64,000 nt of DNA from Sphagnum compactum (taxonomy: Eukaryota; Bryophyta; Sphagnopsida; Sphagnales): assembly GCA_965153455.1 (NCBI GenBank), contig OZ234493.1:18094213-18158212 (forward strand). The letters are read 5' to 3'. Position 1 is the stretch's first letter, and each line of letters begins with the position of its first letter. Positions 11,275 through 23,065 of this stretch are shown here, piece by piece. Both the position numbers and the translations under genes were made by a program. Under the pieces are notes generated by a model. It was given only the letters and a program-made list of their open reading frames with translations. It did not search any database and was not told where the DNA came from.

Positions 11275-12860
11275 AGCCCTTGTTTCTTTCACAGCATTGA
11301 AATAATCTTCCAGCTGTTGCTCCTCTGAGACAAAGTGTTGTGCTTCTGGTGGCCAGTTTTTCTGCTTGCTTGCAGCTACGAGGGCTTATCACAATAGCAC
11401 AATGGCCTCACTTCCCTCCCATCTAGAGACATTGCTCTGTGGTTCAAAGCATCAAATCCACCACCACAACCCTGCACATATAACAATGGCGATCGATGCA
11501 TGTTCAAGCTACATACGAAATGGAAACAGCTTGAAATCTGAAAACCCTGGCTTGAACATTACTCTACTTGAGCACAAATCCAAAGCAGCAGCAGCATGAC
11601 ATTAGTAAAGGTTCAACCTTTCTGCTTCAAATTTCAGAATGAGAGAGATCTGCTGGAATGTCACCAAGGCAGAGGTTTTTTCGCCTGAATTTCAGACCAG
11701 TCAAGCTGAAGTATTACCGTTGCTTTACACACTTGCTTGATTGGTTTGCTTCTCTCATTGCTTCTTGTTTCCTGGCAGGAGGAGTTTGCTTCGCACGCTT
11801 GCTTGATTAGTTGCTTCTCTCATAACTTCTTGTTTCCTGGTAGGAGGAGTTTTCATCTTGTCATTCCCCTTTCACAACAACAAAAACAAAACAAGAAAGA
11901 AAAGGCGAAAACAAAGCCTTCACTCTACCACGAAGCAAAGAAAAACAGAAGCTTCCACACAAATTACGATTCCAATCACACGACAACAAACAAAAGATCT
12001 CCCGCTAAAAACAACCACTTGCATCTATCTTGTTTCCTATAAAAATCCCTCACAGACAGACATAGCGACATTCAAACACACACTCCAAACACACAAAAAA
12101 AGATTATTATTATGCCACCGCATGGAACCAAACCACAGCGCCCAGACACACAGACACACAGTAGTAGTCTCCTACTTCTTCTTGTTCTCCCCACACTCAA
12201 ACCCAACAACATTCAAACAACTTCGCACCAAAAGCGCTACCTACTACTATAAAAGTGTCTCCATCTCTCCTCGAACGACACAGCAGCGAGCAACGACAAA
12301 ACATGTAGCACGCGAGACAGCAGCATCTACAACAACAACAACAACAACAACACTAGCTAGCTAGCTAGCTAGCTACACATGCGAAGTGCTGCATCATAAT
12401 GTACCCGCCACCAACAACCACACCAGATTCCGAAAACTGGATTGTACTTGGAAATGAAAATGCTGCACGTCACAGAGGGAAGAAAGAATGTACGTTTTGC
12501 TTGTGAGCGAACGCTCGCGAAGCTTTTGGAAACCTGCCGTTGCTGTTGCGGCGTCGTTTGCCTTGCGTGCGTGTGAGCGAGCGAGCGAGCGAGCGAGAGA
12601 GCGACATGCGCGGCGGGGCTCTTGTGCTGCAACGAGGAGGAGGAGGAGGGCGAGTCGCGCGCCGAACGCCAAACTCGCCTAGCGTTGCGCAGGCGTGGAG
12701 AGTTAGCGCAACGCGGCGTGTGGGTGACGGAGCACACAAGAAGACAAAGGGAAAGACAGTTGGTTGGCGCAGTTTAAAAAAAATAAAATTGGGCAATAAT
12801 TTCTTTAAATCAGGGAAAATTAATTAAAAGCAATTTAAAAATTTAAAAATTATCGATACC
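11275..12860 (-). promoter_or_regulatory. 5' UTR and CpG-rich promoter region of the TRM-type gene
   Basis: Upstream of the start codon at 11274 the sequence is first AC/A-rich, then holds simple repeats (AAC at about 12330-12350, TAGC at 12351-12375, CGAG at 12577-12598). At 12500-12730 it becomes CpG-rich, unlike the AT-rich surroundings. This is the expected place for leader and promoter. No exact start site or TATA box could be fixed. Confidence 0.45.
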
Positions 12861-13540
12861 AATGATTGTTTCTATCTTTTACTCATTTGCTCATTTACTG
12901 TTTTCTGTCTTTTTGTTTGAGTCGCACTTGGCGTTGTTTCATAAACGCAGCAGCAACAACCATAGCGTACGCTTAGCGCGCGCAAAATTGGTGAAAATAC
13001 TAGTAAATGGTGGTGTACCCAGCCTGGCTCCCTGGCGGGCGGGCGGGCGGGCGGCGGGCGTTCGCACGTTCCCCCTGAAAACGGCTCCTTACTTATGCGT
13101 CCTGTCGCTTTCAATGCCCGGGCCAGGTCCCAAGCTCCTTCGCTTTCGGATCCGACGACACCTCAAAACTGTCATCGGACTTCAAACTTTTAACTCAAGT
13201 TAAACCCTCCCCCGCGGTAATTATCCGTGTTGGGTTTTAGGACTCGCAGGGTATCTGTGTTGGCAATCGCACCAGTGTCTTTGTTTCAGGCGAAAATTTG
13301 GCTATTTTTGACTAAGAAATCGGGATTTTTTTTTAAATTAATTTTTTTGTTTTTCTCGTGTAACTTCGACTGATTTTGCTTTTTTTTGGGGTTAAATTTC
13401 GCCAAATTTTCTATCTGAAAAAAATGAACAAACAAAATGGTTGGGACTCGCAGTGCTTTTTTTCTGGCGAAATTTCACTGTTTTCTGACAAAGAAATTGG
13501 GAAAATTTTGGATTTTTTTTGTTTTTTAAGTGTAAATTCG
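12861..13540. other. Gene-free stretch with GGGC repeat and an internal duplication
   Basis: A GGGC-type run lies at about 13035-13062. The block from 13235 (ggactcgcagggtat...aggcgaaaattt.g) is loosely repeated from 13443 (gggactcgcagtgct...tggcgaaatttc.). No coding frame with recognisable similarity was seen. Confidence 0.4.
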
Positions 13541-13800
13541 AATAATTAGCCACAGTGGTGATCATCCACAAGAGGAATTAGCCAAATTTTCCTCCTGGCC
13601 AAAGATGAAAGTAGAAAATTTTAAATATCTTATTATATTTTGGCTACCTACTGGAACCTATTGTTTAATCATCTGGTGACTGTGGCACTCTTCTTTCACA
13701 ACTATCCTTCATATGAGTTTGGAATTTTATTATTATTATTATTATTTTCTGTTGCCAAGTGGTGAAAATTTGCCCCAAAAAAACTGGTTGGGAAGTTCTA
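13540..13800 (+). repeat. Dispersed repeat A, copy 1 (inverted relative to 17440-17705)
   Basis: Words such as gccacagtggtgatcat.cacaa, ttagccaaattt, gatgaaagtagaaaa.tt, ggctacctactggaacctat and ggtgaaaatttgc recur in reverse complement at 17440-17705 and, in the orientation of that second copy, at 22860-23060. With 17440-17705 this copy brackets the hAT-type relic. Confidence 0.6.
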
Positions 13801-13854
13801 ACCATCATTGTGAGGTTATTTGAATTTAGAAAGAACTGTTGGCTTCCAAAATTT

Positions 13855-14130
13855 TAAAAGTATTTCAGAATCAAAGAACCATCATACCTGGTAATTTCAA
13901 AAACCTTTAAGAACTAGAGGTTTTCATTAAAAAAATGGTAAAAACTTCATAGTTCTATAGGTCGTAGTTTGATTTTTCTATTTAAAACAAAAAAAACATG
14001 GGTATTTATCAGAATTGATTCTTTGATTTTTGAGAATGGTGATTATGAATCCTAAAAACCACCTTGATAACCATTAGGTCAATTAAATTGTCCAACATTA
14101 GTTTTCATTTTTTGGAATCGGTAGGTAAGG
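13855..14130 (+). repeat. Dispersed repeat C, copy 1 (partner at 25625-25910)
   Basis: The start cagaatcaaagaaccaccat..tacc..tttcaaaacct and the end cct.gataacc.tt.gg....caatt are shared with 25625-25910 in the same orientation. The middle parts are more diverged. Related text (ggttcttt, ccagaacc, aaagaacca) fills 17930-18230. Confidence 0.5.
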
Positions 14131-14599
14131 CTAGGGTATATATATCAATGTTGTTTTGGTATTTGGAAAAATGTCTGGTATGAATTTGGGTATACATTTG
14201 GGAATAGAGGAGGACCCTACTAATAAGTTATCAATGTGATGAATTTTTTTGCAAACCTAGTTGCCAGTTCTAGCAAAAAATGACATATTAAGGTTGCTCG
14301 ACCAATTGGGTTTAGGGTTTTGGAAAGTTTTTGTGACACCAAGGCCCAACATTATGGGTCAACCTACAATATGAGCTTCTTGGTGTAGGTTTAGGTTTAT
14401 TGTTAAAGCGTATGAGTTTATGAATGCATCTTTTGGATATGGCAACTAGAAATTATAGTGTAGATTTGATATGATCTCTTGTGGCAAAAGTGCTTAAATT
14501 TTTTTGCCACCTATTTGGGCACGTTTACATGAAGAGGTATGTTTTGTTCACCTCTTTGTTGGTTTTTTTGAATATTTGTGTGTTTAGCCATTGTGTTGT

Positions 14600-17080
14600 G
14601 AATTTCAAAAAGGTTTGTTGTTTGTTTCAATTGTGTTGTGCATTCTGAATATGGATGAATTGGAAATGTTTTATTCTCTTGAAAATGAGCTTCATGTTAT
14701 AGGGATAGTTGGTCCATGTTTAGAAACACTTGAGAAATTATGTCAAAGGAAATGTTGTAGGTTCAAACTGTTGTTGATGAGGAGTGTCGAACTAAAGAAG
14801 AGGTGCTCTAGATGTAAAAGCTAACATAGTTGACTGTGAATCAAAAGTTTTGGGTGTATCAAATGAATCATTATGTATTAAATTCATTGGTTTTTTTTGT
14901 GTTGAGTGAAAGTAATGCCAACATCAACATGCAAGCAACACAAGTCTTGAGGTGCATGATGTGTCATGCTTTTGATAATTCCATAGGTTTTCATAGCTTT
15001 ACCAAGTCTTGAAAAAGTTTTTTATCTTACAACCTTGAACGTAATATCATTTCCATGAAAAAACATGTTGCTCATGAACATGACACAAAATTGTTGAAAT
15101 ATGTGGCGCACAAGAATGTTTTAGGAAACACCACATGCAAATGGCAAAAAAACTAAACATATGGCATCTATAACACTTTTGGCCATCACAAATTTTTTTT
15201 GAATTATAAGGCTTTACAAAAAATCCCACTTTATTCACATGTAATGCATTCAAAATCTTGTGTTGATAATTGCAAAAGGTTATATGTTATTGTTTGTTCT
15301 AAAAAGCCGCTGGTTGAAGCAGATGACACTCCATCTATGTGGTCAAGTACAATTTTCATCTTGAAAATAACTTGTTTGAGAACATTTTCCTACTATGTTA
15401 TAGAAGATCATGAAAATGTATGTGTTTCCTGCCATTGGTTAGTGTGCAATTGTGACAACAACTTTTGACTCATGGATGTCAAGGTTAAGCTATGACACCT
15501 TTACTTTGGTTGTCAATTTTATTAACCTAAAGGTTTTGTGTCACAAAATAATTGGATTGTTCAAAGCACCTAACTTTTTATGTAACTTTTGCAGAATAGG
15601 TGAAGGTTGTGTTAGCAAAATTCAATTTAACAAAAATGGTTCTAACCTATGTTAAGGATGAAGGAGCTAATTTAAGTTGTCTCACAACTACCTCATTTCT
15701 ATTGTGATTTACAATTATTTTTGAATCATTACAATTACCTCAACTGGTTGTTGGCTTTTGTTTTGGTCATGTTATGTCAAAACATGTTAGTATGTTGCCA
15801 ACGAGGCTAAGGTTGGTGTGGGTATGAAGGAAATTAATTTGAAAGATGCCCAAGTTGCACTTCATAAAATAATCAGATGGATTAAAAAGTATGGGAAGGG
15901 CGAAATTGAGTGGCAAAAGGCTTGCTATGAAAGTGACATGTAGCACAAGAAATTAAAAACCCATGTGGAAACTTGTTTCACTTGCAAGGTCATCTTGTTC
16001 CAAAAAACCTTGTAATCAACATTTGTTACACATGGCAAAATTTATTTTTGTAAGTTAAGGTTCCTAGTGGTCTTACATGGGCAATCGCCTAAGTGATAAT
16101 TGAAACTTTAAACCATGTTGTTCACCAATGTTTATTGAATCAATGTAAAGGGTATTGGCTTTTATCTAATGCATTGTTTGTTGCTTTGACAATCATGGGA
16201 TGATGAAGAAAGAATATGCATGTCAAATTGCAATTGTTCCTCCATTTTAATGTGGGGAATTTGATTAGAAGATAAAAAATTTATATGCAAAATGGTTGCA
16301 AAAGTTATTAATGTGTTGCATCTTTTTTTAGGTTTTGTATAAACCTTCTTTTAGGAGAAAACTCATATGATGTTCATGTTTATGCTTGATCCACATTTTG
16401 AAGGCCTAGATTGCATCATGGATCACATAGGCGAGGATTAAACAACTATGTTGTCGCAATAATATGATGATCTAGTTTTGCTACCTTTGTTAAATAATAT
16501 TATGAATTTTTTGGATTCAAGTCAAGCTACAACATCTTTAGTTCTTGCACCATTTCAACCACCTTGAGATGGGTTATTTGGGTTAATTGTTTCATCACAA
16601 AAAAATTCTAAAGGTCTTCTCAAAGTTGAACATTTTTTGTTTTGCACGTTTCATGTGGAGAATGCAAATGGGCTTGATCCATTTAAATGATGAGCTAGTA
16701 ATCAATTTAGATTCCCAAATGTGTGTTTTTTTTGCATGACAGATTTTTTGCATCCCAAGTTCATAAATTGAAATGAAGCAATTTTTTGAAATTATAGATG
16801 TATTCACTAGCTTACAATGGCGCCATCTTGGGGTTGATAATATTGACAAGCTTGTAATGATTTATAAGAATTGGTTTAGTGATGTATGAAATGATTGCAA
16901 TCTTGTTGATGGACAAAAATTGGTTGAGTTTCTTTTGTGGTTGAAGATACCTTGTTAGAAGATAATGAGAACATGCTAGAGAAGACATGATATTCTGAAG
17001 AATGAATCTAGGGTTTGAGGATGTAAGATTTCTAGATCTCAATTGCAAATCAATTACATTTTGCACTTAAATTTTTCACT
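14600..17080 (+). pseudogene. Degenerate hAT-type transposase
   Basis: Coding-like segments appear in order on the plus strand, broken by stops and frameshifts. A BED-finger-like stretch (KKHVAHEHDTKLLKYV) lies near 15055-15105. TTFDSWMSRLSYDTFTLVV (15452 on) resembles the LTTDxWTS segment of hAT transposases. FGHVMSKH lies near 15760 and GVGMKEINLKDAQVALHK near 15820. MLDPHFEGLDCIMDHIGED lies near 16385, matching the hAT LDPRFKG motif. GVDNIDKLVMIYKNW near 16835 sits toward the C-terminus. hAT elements move by cut-and-paste. This copy has many internal stops and cannot encode an active protein. The family call rests on motifs and order, without a search. Confidence 0.55.
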
Positions 17081-17439
17081 CATATTTAGCATTTTGGACT
17101 TTAACACCACACCCTTGTAATTCTTGTTGGATGAGGTGCTCGTATGTAGAATATAATTTGAATTAACTTTTGTTTTGTGATTCTATCCATCCTAGCACTT
17201 TATTCTTTTTATTGGACCCAAAAAAACACATTTCCACACTTTGAAAACCCTAAGTCCAATACTTGGATCCAGGTTGTCATTTATGTAAAATAAATTATGA
17301 CACACCCTAGTTCATATTGCTATTGCTAATTTACCTACAACCAAGTGTTGATACAAAAAGGGTACCAAAAAAAAGTTTAAACCCTTACCCAAATTGACAA
17401 ATTAAAAATCTTGATACCAATGTTCCTTTTACTAGCAAA

Positions 17440-17705
17440 TTTTCACCAAATTCAACCTTAAAAATATGATTTCAATCTATACAAAGGATTTTTTTTGTGA
17501 AAAAAAGTGACCCAAATTCACCAAATTCACCAAATTTTGAATTTTTATTTTTATTTTTTCAAATCGCCAGATTTTTATGATAAGTTCCAGCAGGTAGGCA
17601 AGAATATAGAAGGATTCAGTAATTTTTCTACTTTCATATCTAGTATGCAGCCAAATTTGGCTAAATTATTTTGTGAATGATTGCCACTTTGGCTACAACA
17701 CAAAA
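17440..17705 (-). repeat. Dispersed repeat A, copy 2
   Basis: Reverse-complement partner of 13540-13800. Shared words on the reverse strand include gccaaagtggcaatcattcacaa, tttagccaaattt, atgaaagtagaaaa, gcctacctgctggaact and ggtgaaaatttgc. Confidence 0.6.
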
Positions 17706-18640
17706 TCCTTAAAAGAAACCCTGCTTGATACCAAGAACCGTCGGGTATCTCCAAAACCTGAACCCAGAACAACACTGGTATATACATATATATATGCCTT
17801 TGATCAACAGTTCTCAAAAGTCAAAAAACTGGTTTTGACAGTTTGGCCCTTGGCCCCGGCGGTTTTCTCACAAACCATAAAACCTGTTTGGAAGCTTGCA
17901 TGTATGTGGTTCTAAAGAATCCAAGAAGGGCGGGGGGGGTCAAAGAACCTACCCTAAATTGCTGGCTCTTTTCCGGTTCTTTCATGACAACCATAAATTC
18001 TTCCATAGTTTTAAAAAAATCCGGAACTGAAGGTTCTCAGCAAGACCATCGGTTCTTTTCCGGTTCTTTCTTGAAAACCCAGAGGTTCTTTGAGGTGCTT
18101 GAAATAACCTGGAACTGGTCGGCTCTTTGATCCTAAATTTAGAATACCCGGAATAGCCTATTCGTTGATTCTGCGTTTTTTTGTAATACCCAGAACCAAC
18201 GGTTATTTAAAAACCAAAGAACCACCCCACGCTTGTAAATGCCCATTCATGGTAATGAAACTGAATTGAGACCTGGACTGTGCCGTATAGGTACCTACCC
18301 TACTTTACCAAACAGATAAGCCTATCAGTAGCAGCTACCTAGTATCGTAGCCTGTAGAAACCGGGCACGGTAAACCTTGGAGCCAATCATGTGAATCGAC
18401 GGCCCGTGTGAGTTTGGGGCCGTTACATCTGACGGTTCAGAACCGGTTTTACTCTGGAAAATTAACCAGCTTATGCTACGGGTTAATTTTTCTTCTGTTC
18501 TTCTTCTCCTGTGAGAGGTAATTAAGAAGGGGCTGGATTCGAAGTAATTCCAGAAACACCCAGTAAAAGTAAATACGGTAGATCGGATTCCCAACAGGTC
18601 AAACTAAGTCAGTAAAATAATAAAGAAAAAACAGTCATTC
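17706..18640. other. Gene-free stretch rich in ggttctt/aagaacc words
   Basis: The stretch contains repeated words (ggttctttccggttcttt, cccagaaccaacggttat, aaagaaccacc) similar to parts of repeat C. No gene was recognised. Confidence 0.4.
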
Positions 18641-18745
18641 AAAGATGAGTAACTAATTAATTATCAACAGACATAATTTGATGTCAGTCAAGTCTATTAA
18701 TAAAACTTTACAAAGATTAGGAAATTAATACTATAACTCTACAAA

Positions 18746-19130
18746 GGATTAGTTAATAAATATCCAAGGATTAGTTGATTAAATTAAATTAATTCACTAT
18801 TAATTAGAGGGATTAAAAAAATTCAGTGGAAAAAATTGGTAGGGTTTAATTGGTGGAGCTTCTTTTTTTAATAAAGAAATGTACTTAGTATGGCTGTTCA
18901 ATCACTTCCCCTCTTTTAGAAAGATTAGCTAATGAATATTTAATTTTACAAAGGATTAGTTTTATATTAAAAAATTAGTTAATTAGCATCCAAGGATTAG
19001 TTGCTTGAGCTTAGTTAGAAGGATTTAGTAAACATTCAGTGGAAAAGTGGTAGGTTTTAATTGGAGCTTGTTTTTTCTAATTAAAAATAATATATATATT
19101 TATGGCTGTTCACTCATTTCCTCTCTTTTG
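18746..19130 (+). repeat. Tandem duplication of about 205 bp
   Basis: Copy 1 (about 18746-18925) and copy 2 (about 18950-19130) share, in order, caaaggattagtt, catccaaggattagtt, gaagggattta, attcagtggaaaa.tggtaggtttaattgg, gagctt.tttttt and tatggctgttca.tca.ttcc.ctctttt. Confidence 0.75.
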
Positions 19131-19294
19131 CATCATTTCTAACTCCTTGTCTTTATTGTTTTTGTTTGTTGGTGGTGACTTGTGACTTGCAAATGATTTC
19201 TTCAAGTGGGTCATGGCACAATAAAAGAAAGAGAGTGGATGGAGGAAGGTGGGAGGGGGAAGTTGGGGAAGAGGGGAACAAAAACTTCATTACT

Positions 19295-19850
19295 CATTAG
19301 AGAGACCCTAGAAATTCTCATCCACTTGGGTCTCGAGTCACCATCATTTACCATCATCAGTTTCCATGCTTTGGGTGCATTTATTCATCCATTACTCATC
19401 TAGTGCATGGACTCCATTTCCTTTTTTTGTGGGTTTTGGGTTGGATGCAAGTTGGAACATTAAGATAAATGATTTTCATTTATTCATCCATTACTCCATC
19501 AAGTGCATGGGACTTCATTTCATTTTTTGTATGTCCTTTGTTGGATTGGGGTAGGGGGGGGGGGGGGGGGGGGAAGAGGAGATTAAGCCCTAGAAATTCT
19601 CATCCACTTGGGTTTCGAGTCATCAACATGACCACCATCAGTATCCATGTTTTTGGTGCATTTATTCATCCATCTACTCATCAAGTGCATGGACTCCATT
19701 TCTTTTCTTTTTTTGGGCATTTGGTTGGATGCAACTTGGAAATTAAGACAAAAGTTTTACATTTATTCATCCATCCATTCATCTAGTGCATGGACTGACT
19801 TCATTTGGTTTTTGGTAGCTTTTTGGTTAAATGCAAGTTGGAATTAACAC
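19295..19850 (+). repeat. Direct duplication of about 285 bp with inner repeats and a G20 tract
   Basis: ccctagaaattctcatccacttgggt.tcgagtca occurs near 19308 and 19589. The block atttattcatccat...catc.agtgcatggactccattt occurs four times (about 19378, 19480, 19660 and 19763), consistent with a duplicated pair. A run of 20 G lies at 19554-19573 between the halves. No coding function is evident. Confidence 0.75.
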
Positions 19851-20279
19851 AAAAGTTTGGTCCTTCATTTATTACAAGCTCAAGACCCATTTTGGAATTT
19901 TGGATGGCAAGTTGTGAATAATACAAAACAAACCAACCTGTCCACACTCTCTCTTTTGCTTTTTTTTAAAAAAAACTTAAAAACTAATTTTTAACACTTG
20001 ACTTGAAGGCTTGTTGGGTGTGTTTTTAATGCAAACTTGTATAATAGATTAGGTAGAACTTTACCTTAGCAAACAATTTTTCACTTTTCATTGAAGCCAG
20101 TCATATACCAATTTGGCTCCATGGTAGTCTTTTTGTGGATGATTCTTTTCTTTGTTTTTTTGGGGGTGAGAAGAGATACTACAACCAACCCATCACACTA
20201 TTTGGGTCTAGTGATGATCATACTTGCATGTTGTGATCATAGTTGGATGCCACCAACTATGGTACATGATGAGTAAGGT

Positions 20280-20480
20280 AATGGTACATACATAGATTGT
20301 GAGGTGGTAAGAGTGAGAGGGATCTTAAACCTACTATTTAGGGGGCAAGAGGCACCCTACACCTATAAGTAGGTGTATGATCTCTCCTCTTTTCTAGCAG
20401 GGATATGCTTGGGTATAAATTGCCCTCCACATACACTACACTAGGATTCTCCAAGTGCTATAGCTGACCAAAGGATTATA
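20280..20480 (+). repeat. Dispersed repeat D, copy 1
   Basis: Shares, in the same orientation, ordered words with 24470-24690 and 63440-63720: gaggtggta.g.gtg.gagggatctta, cctac/gat.tt.a.tta.g, tctctcctcttttct, the gg.tat..ttgggtataa..tg.cct.cca.ata block and ggattttctt/gattctcc. Length is about 200 bp. No coding capacity; probably a short non-autonomous element. Confidence 0.5.
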
Positions 20481-22230
20481 ACATTATAACCCTCTTCATC
20501 TTTTGCTCTAGTTTGCCCATGCTCTCAACTTAACAACTTCATTTGATTAATTTTTATTTCACAAAAGTGGCAATTCTATGCTGAATTTTTTTTAAAAAAA
20601 TTGAAAAAATCTCCAGTTTTTTTTTCACCACATAGTGGCACATTTGGTTCATGTATTGTGATAAGTTGTACTTAAAATTTAAGTGATTTAAGTATCTTAC
20701 AAACAAGGAAAGATATCTTTTTTCTTTGGTCAAATAACATGAGAGATATATAAGGAAAGATATATTTTTTAATTTGGTCAAACAACATGAGAGAGATATA
20801 TGTCAGGTGGGATATGATGATGGCCATGCTTTATTGTGCACAATGCACCCAATAAAATAAAATAAATGAAATGGACCCACATTTCCTAAGTCAAAATAAA
20901 GCAAAAGTGGTGATGTTACACTTTGTTAACTCCAATAACTTATGTGAAAATAACTAATCAATTCCATACAACAAAGCCATGCATCAATTCAAAGGCAAAT
21001 ATTATCAATTCTCCACAATATTGTATGGCACATCAATGTTAGACGGGTTACCTATCATAACCAATCCAACTACACTAGGTTGAATCTTCACCAAACTCGG
21101 TGTGACTACTTGAAGATCATACCCTTCAGACCTGTTGGGCAATTGTTTCACCTTCGGTATGGTAGTTAGAAAATTGTCACCTTTCAAACAAAGGCAATAG
21201 CCTAGTAGTTGTGAATAACCGCTCGATCATATCCTTATTTATTTATTTATTTTCCCCTCAATGTCGTACTCAATCACCACACACATTGCAATAATGTATG
21301 GTGGAGTTTTGCAATAAGTGGTTAAAAATTGAAGCCTTATTGTCCTTCAAATGGGGTGTAATCTTTCTAACACATGTCATAAAATATAAAAATATAGGAG
21401 TACTCCAAATCTGAGCAACAATAGTCCAATAATCCTTCAATTCAGAATGGCACATTCAAAGGTTCCTTCTAAAAATCAATATTAAATTCATATATATTCA
21501 TTCCAATGACAATGTTTCATTGAGACTGATTTATGAAGGATGAGTATTTTGATGATCGTCATTATGACAATTTCAGAGTCATTCTAGATTATAATTCGTC
21601 ATAAATCAAATTCCAATTGAGAATCCTTTTTTGGGTGTTTGTTTTGCACCTTCGCAATGTTTTTGTCTATTTACACGCCCACATATTTAATGAATTATAT
21701 ACCTAGTGTATCAATTCAAAATTTGGAAAAATTTGAATGCAAAATTCACTATATAAGGTTTTTTGGGTTTAATTTGGCAAGTCTTGAGGTCAAATCCTTT
21801 AGTTTAAAATTATAGGGGAAAGACACCACTCCTGAGGGCCTCCTCTAATTTAAGGGCTGTAGCCTCAAGACTGGTAGCCCAAGGGCCTAGTAGGACTGAA
21901 AATTAGAGGGAGGACATGCATGCCTTTGTGTAAAGTGAGGAAAGGGTATCAAACCTTTCACCATTTTGCATGCAAACCTTCTTCCATTTCTTACTTTCCG
22001 CAATTGCGGTGGAAAGTCCCTTCAATTGATGAAGGTATCTTCCACACAGAGAGAGACACAGAGAGAGAGAGAGCCTCAATTACCCGAAGTAGTTGAGGCA
22101 CATGAAACGCGGGAAATGCTTTCAAATGCAAAGGAAAAAACCTTCAAGTGCTCAAGTGCTTTAGAGGCAGGGTTGACAGTAGTCCTTCAACTACCTCTTA
22201 TGCAAATTGTTGGATACAGGAGTAGTACCT
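20480..22230. other. AT-rich gene-free stretch
   Basis: No gene, RNA gene or well-defined element was recognised. Short repeated words (agagatata, gataaaat) and small microsatellites are the only structure seen. Confidence 0.4.
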
Positions 22231-22435
22231 TGCCCATTTCAACACATGTTTGTCGAATAATTAATTAATTAATTAATTTTGAAACATTCATTTCAACAAA
22301 TGAAATATTCTTAAATATCCATTATTTTCCTTCACAATATTTTTTGATTGGGAAGAAATAATTTTTGAAAATTTCAACATTTCTCAAATAATATAATTAG
22401 TGTCGAATTGGCCAAGGTACTAAGGTATTCTTCCT
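22230..22435 (+). repeat. Dispersed repeat E, copy 1 (partners at 49180-49380 and, inverted, 32370-32475)
   Basis: About 190 bp closely match 49180-49380 in the same orientation: cat.tcaacacatgt.t.tc, aataattaattaattttgaaa, caacaaatgaaatattc.taaat, tattttccttcacaatatttttt, gaagaaataatttttgaaa.tttcaacatt and ataatataatta.tgtcgaa. Part of the same unit is found reversed at 32370-32475. Likely a non-autonomous element family. Confidence 0.7.
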
Positions 22436-22517
22436 CTGCAATAGTACCCCTCTCTTCATTAGTAGTAGCTGCTATAAATACAGTGGATGATGCACTGTCA
22501 GGACTCAGCAAAGCTGG

Positions 22518-22553
22518 GAATTATTTTTTAATGACATGATTAAAAAATAATTC
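22518..22553. repeat. Perfect 15-bp inverted repeat (hairpin)
   Basis: Arms gaattattttttaat at 22518-22532 and attaaaaaataattc at 22539-22553 are exact reverse complements with a 6-base loop. It is AT-rich, not followed by a gene, and so is not a terminator in this nuclear context. It may be an end or relic of a small inverted-repeat element. Confidence 0.8.
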
Positions 22554-22859
22554 AAATTTCAAATTAAGAAAAGAAATAGAGAAATAATTCCTTTAATTCT
22601 GTGTAGGGTGATATATGCGTGAGGAGTGGGGCCTTCCTGAAATAAGCGCACCTCAGCTCCACCTCCCCACCAAATACACTGAAAAATTTCTCTCTGTACT
22701 TTGCGTGTAGGGAAGGGCGTGTCCAGGGGATTTTAACACACTCGAGAAATTTCAGAAAATCTGGAGGGCATTTTATATTCATGATATACCTCCCCCTCTT
22801 AAGGAGTAAGTGTAAGAACCCCACCCCTTTTGTGCACCTCATGATCGTAGTTTATTTTC

Positions 22860-23065
22860 TGGTGAATTTTTGCTAAATGGGTAAAATACGAATTTTGTCG
22901 GGTTTTCTTGTTGCCAATTTTGGAAAAAAAATTTGAAAAAAACACGTGATTCTGTATTAAGTCCAGTGAGTAGCCAAAAATATAGAAGGATGCTTAATTG
23001 TTTTTACTTCTTCAATATTTTAATAGCCAACTAGATCGTCTTATGGATAATTCAGCAAATTTCGA
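22860..23065 (-). repeat. Dispersed repeat A, copy 3
   Basis: Same orientation as copy 2 (17440-17705). Shared words include gattctgtattaagtccagtgagtagcc/gatttttatgataagttccagcaggtagg, aatatagaaggat.c.taatt, tacttcttcaatattttaatagcc/tactttcatatctagtatgcagcc and aaattt.g..aa.ga. Identity is moderate. Confidence 0.5.
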
